A stretch of 24,133 nt of DNA from Protostelium mycophagum (taxonomy: Eukaryota > Evosea > Variosea > Protosteliida > Protosteliaceae): contig MZNV01001397.1 of assembly GCA_002081555.1 (NCBI GenBank), forward strand, positions 1 to 24,133. The letters are read 5' to 3'. The notes under the pieces are model-generated. The model saw only the letters and a program-made list of their open reading frames with translations, was not told where the DNA came from and searched no databases. Positions 21,660-24,133 of the stretch are shown here, in pieces (the stretch's first letter is position 1; every line of letters starts with the position of its first letter). The position numbers and the translations under genes are program-made.

Positions 21660-22391
21660 ATGCATCCCCGCGGAGAAGTCAATTTGAAGAGAATGATAAA
21701 AAATCTAAGGTACAGCGTCTTTTGGTCCTCTCTGTGTTGCTCTTATCCGTATTAGCGTATACAGAACGAGACGTTCTCTTGGCTTACTTTGTTGATCTCG
21801 CCTATCAACCGCCACAGTCTCTATCTTTCCAGTATGAAAACAGTTGCCACTTCTTCAATCACACCCAACATTTCTTCGATGGAGGTGCGGTAGGGATTCC
21901 TTCATCTCGGAAACTGGGGTGGATCATCTACGCTTGGAAAGGGACAGAAGCAACTCATCTTCTCGAAGACTTGGTCGATTTGAACATTTTCGTGAAAGAC
22001 TGCGTACTGAATGGGACTGCTTGTGGATCGGTGCATGGGGGAGCATACATGGGCGCCAGACTGCAAATCAGAGGACCGCCTCCCGGTTATAAGATCATTG
22101 CAGGCTACGCAGATACTATGAGGTGATGCGATCTTCAAATGACGGTCTCAAAATTATCAGCACTACTTTGAACGGCGGAGCACCTTGCGCAGTCACTTCC
22201 ATTCTTTTCTGAATTTCTTTCAGGGAGACCAACTCATCATCAACATTCACACCGATGCCCGCAGTACGGTTTCCAAGCCAAGTGCGACATCACTATATGT
22301 ATCCAACCGGATGCATGGGCATAGTTCCGTTCACTATATTTCTCAAATCAAAAATGTCATAACAGATCTCGAGAGGCACGGAATCAAATAA
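21660..22391 (+). CDS. small membrane-anchored protein, possibly lipase class 3-like
   Basis: Three segments join in phase: one ending at 22122, then 22161-22191 and 22224-22391, with the stop at 22389-22391. The N-terminus has a hydrophobic stretch (LLVLSVLLLSVLAY) that fits a signal anchor. Then come GWIIYAWKGTEATHLLEDL and VHGGAYMGARLQI, which recall the (R/K)GT and H-x-G-x-Y blocks of class 3 lipases. No GxSxG serine motif is visible, so activity is doubtful or the family guess is wrong. The start is a problem. ATGs at 21660 and 21693 are in a different frame from the body, separated by an A-run (21698-21703), so either a 5' exon is missed or the run contains an indel. The intron 22192-22223 would be only 32 nt with a GTCACT donor. 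Confidence 0.5.
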
Positions 22392-22554
22392 TGATTCTTT
22401 ATGATGCCCGTGATCGTCATTTCGGTTGATGGGAGAGCGTTGTAACGAAATTCCAAAAAAGTTCTGACAATTGGATCCGAAAAGTCTGAATGCAATTTTA
22501 TTTCAATTGTTCATGAAGTGGCTGTCTTCGTGCATCACTCTCAGATCTGCCTTT
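22392..22554. other. convergent intergenic region
   Basis: This 163-bp gap lies between two convergent stop codons. I see no gene. It contains a near-copy of the dispersed motif, GCGTTGTAA (about 22438-22446). Confidence 0.4.
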
Positions 22555-24133
22555 TCAGCCTGACCTCATTAGCATCTTTTGACGCGTTTCACATCTCACC
22601 TGCAGCTCCGCGATAAACATGTCGACAAATTCAGACAGAATCTGTTCTCCTCCAGCTTCAGGATCCACATAGTCTAACCACCCCATGATATCCTTCCATC
22701 TCCACGCCTCAAAGTCTACTTGTCTCAAAGTGTAGAGGGTGGTGCGGTATAGATCGTGTAAATAACCTTCAGGGGTGGGGTCTTCGCGGATACTCTTCAG
22801 CATGAGGTTCTTCCATTTCTGGTGGTGTGGGCTCTTGAACCAACCCGAGCTGGCGCCATACTTCTGTGCCAAAGTCTCTGCGACTCGCGCACCAGTCTTT
22901 GGGACTCTGGCTGTGCTGACCGGATATTGTTGGGAAGAACGGTGGAAAGATCTCGTCGTGTCCACAGGGAAAATATCCACCAACCTCGGGATGAGTTTGG
23001 AGATGATGAGTAGGTTGGAATAAGGCAGAGGGTAATATAGCCCGGTGTTGGAGCTGCTGAGAAGATCCGATGAGACAAATGACGGATGCGTCTCGTCCAT
23101 GGAGACGGTCAGGAATTGGACGACAGCCGCATTTCTGTTCTCAGTCTAAACTGATCAATACACATGATCATGATCGACCTCCCACCTCTAACTTTTCAAT
23201 AGTCACTGTGTTCCACTCGTTTGATTTGAACTGTCTCAACCATGATCCCTCACCGATGCTGACGATCGAGGTGTCATGTGGTAAGAATCCTGTTGTCCCG
23301 CTGAAGGCGTTGTAGAAGGGATGTTGCGACGCAAAAGCTCTGAAAAAGCGTCAGTTACCGCGAATGTCGATTTTATGGAGATCTCACCTTGGACCACCAT
23401 TAATCCCGTAGAATGTGGTGTTCCTCGCGGGGGTCAACAGAACTCCCCAGACAATATTCTCCGAGCCATCCAGTCCCAAAAGTGACATGCCTCGTTTGAC
23501 ATCACCGGCTCTGACCTGGACCCCGCTGTACAGCGTCACCATGGAGTCTACATCCACACAAGAACTGCATTGGCCTTGGCCTGAGGTCATATTACATGAC
23601 CCAAGCGAACATTGAGCGTCTCGCGTGCAGTTAGCATTGGGGGGGTATCGAGGTTGGCACGTAAAAGTGTCGCTGTCACAGAATGCGGAGGAGGAGGTAC
23701 AAGCGTCATCATTGGTGCATTGTGGTTCAGTGAAGGAGGACCATGTGGATGTCGAGTCGACTGACTCAGTGCTGGATGTGGTCGAATCAGAGCTTGAAGT
23801 TGTGTCTTCAGTGCTGGATGTGGTTGAATCAGTGCTGGAAGTTGTGTCTTCAGTGCTGGATGTGTTGGTTGTGTCTTCAGTACTGGATGTGGTTGAATCA
23901 GTGCTGGATGTGGTGGAATCAGTGCTGGAAGTTGTTCCTTCAGTGCTGGATGTGGTCGACGTGTCCTCTGTGCTGGATGTGGTGCTGGAAGTTGTTGCTT
24001 CAGTGCTGGATGTGGTGGTTGTGTCTTCAGTGCTGGATGTGGTTGAATCAGTGCTGGAGGTTGTTGCTTCAGAGCTGGAAGTTGTTGCTTCAGTGCTGGA
24101 TATGGCGGTGGTGTCTTCAGTGCTGGATGTGGT
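22555..24133 (-). CDS. secreted or surface Hint-domain protein with Ser/Thr stalk (5' partial)
   Basis: Exons in coding order are 24133-23388 (open at the window edge), 23339-23186 and 23145-22555, joined in phase. The visible N-terminal part is about 120 residues of Ser/Thr-rich repeats (TTSSTEDTTSSTDS type). Next is a Cys-rich module (CTNDDACTSSSAFCDSDTF, then further Cys) and a Hint domain. The Hint domain begins at the likely self-cleavage Cys (codon 23558-23560, in SSCVDVDSMVTL) and continues through GDVKRGMSLLGLDGS and FASQHPFYNA. About 200 residues without a recognised family follow to the stop at 22555-22557. Hint domains cleave or splice themselves (hedgehog, inteins). Here the stalk and Cys-rich part suggest an extracellular protein whose N-terminal part is released or modified. 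The signal peptide would be outside the window. Confidence 0.75.
23760..24133 (-). repeat. imperfect tandem repeats encoding a Ser/Thr-rich stalk
   Basis: Repeated GTGCTGGATGTGGT and GTGCTGGAAGTTGT units on the + strand encode TTSSTD/TTSSTE units on the minus strand. The repeat runs to the window end, so its full length is unknown. It keeps the reading frame throughout. Mucin-like O-glycosylation is expected for this composition but is inferred. Confidence 0.85.

Larger units (their letters stand above)
1390..23317. repeat. dispersed CGTTGTAGA / TCTACAACG motif family (window-wide)
   Basis: GTTGTAGA lies on the + strand at 1391, 4476, 5092, 5221, 5559, 10826, 11327, 11890, 13248, 14057, 15140, 15499, 17465, 18684 and 23309. 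Its complement TCTACAAC lies at 2695, 2754, 14192, 17333, 18782, 20973, 21112 and 21464. Nineteen of the 23 carry the extra outer C/G of the 9-mer, and several also read TCG...AT at the edges. Most are intronic; eight are in coding sequence in different reading frames. Near-copies at 3372 and 10701 (GTTGTAGT) also serve as splice acceptors. None falls between 5567 and 10825. Confidence 0.9.

Noticed and set aside
5092-23316. The GTTGTAGAT word resembles the end of some type V CRISPR repeats
   Set aside because: Copies are irregularly spaced, on both strands, within eukaryotic introns and exons, with no repeat-spacer array and no cas genes.
1-24133. Transposons, tRNA or rRNA genes
   Set aside because: No transposase or reverse-transcriptase frames, long terminal repeats, or cloverleaf/rRNA-like segments were recognised on either strand by eye.

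Overview
This window is nuclear DNA from an intron-rich eukaryote, probably a unicellular one. Six genes are broken by short GT-AG introns, mostly about 30-110 nt, while homology to conserved eukaryotic proteins continues across the exon joins. The gene set is COX11, a WDR7/rabconnectin-3 beta subunit, a DHX29-type DEAH helicase, asparagine synthetase and an LCLAT1-type acyltransferase. This points to a protist, perhaps near the opisthokonts or amoebozoans. The sequence alone does not fix the lineage. All exon joins were made by eye from frame, splice signals and family resemblance.

Layout: 1-137 may be the last exon of an upstream + gene. COX11 lies on the minus strand (365-1351, five exons). 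Across an 84-bp divergent promoter is a large WDR7-like gene (1436-7350, about 26 exons). An intronless FAD monooxygenase follows (7682-8899). Then come the DHX29-like helicase (9324-15975), asparagine synthetase (16580-19801), an acyltransferase (20002-21634) and a small membrane-anchored, possibly lipase-like protein (about 21660-22391), all on +. A convergent minus-strand gene (22555 to beyond the window end) encodes a Ser/Thr-rich stalk, a Cys-rich module and a Hint self-splicing domain. The genes share no pathway: they cover respiratory-chain assembly, V-ATPase/endosome trafficking, translation initiation, amino-acid synthesis and lipid remodelling.

The most unusual signal is not a gene. 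The 8-mer GTTGTAGA/TCTACAAC occurs 23 times and its 9-mer CGTTGTAGA/TCTACAACG 19 times, in both orientations. Chance in equal-base sequence would give about 0.7 and 0.2. The motif lies mostly in introns. In seven introns, TTGTAG is itself the 3' splice site, and in five of these an in-frame stop just before the exon forces that choice. It also occurs in coding sequence in different reading frames, so it looks like a DNA- or RNA-level feature rather than a protein one. Other short words are also too frequent: GGCGGGAAA (6, all inside the DHX29 gene), TGACGTCA (6) and TCACGTGA (6). One WDR7 exon is flanked by introns carrying perfectly complementary 40-nt segments.
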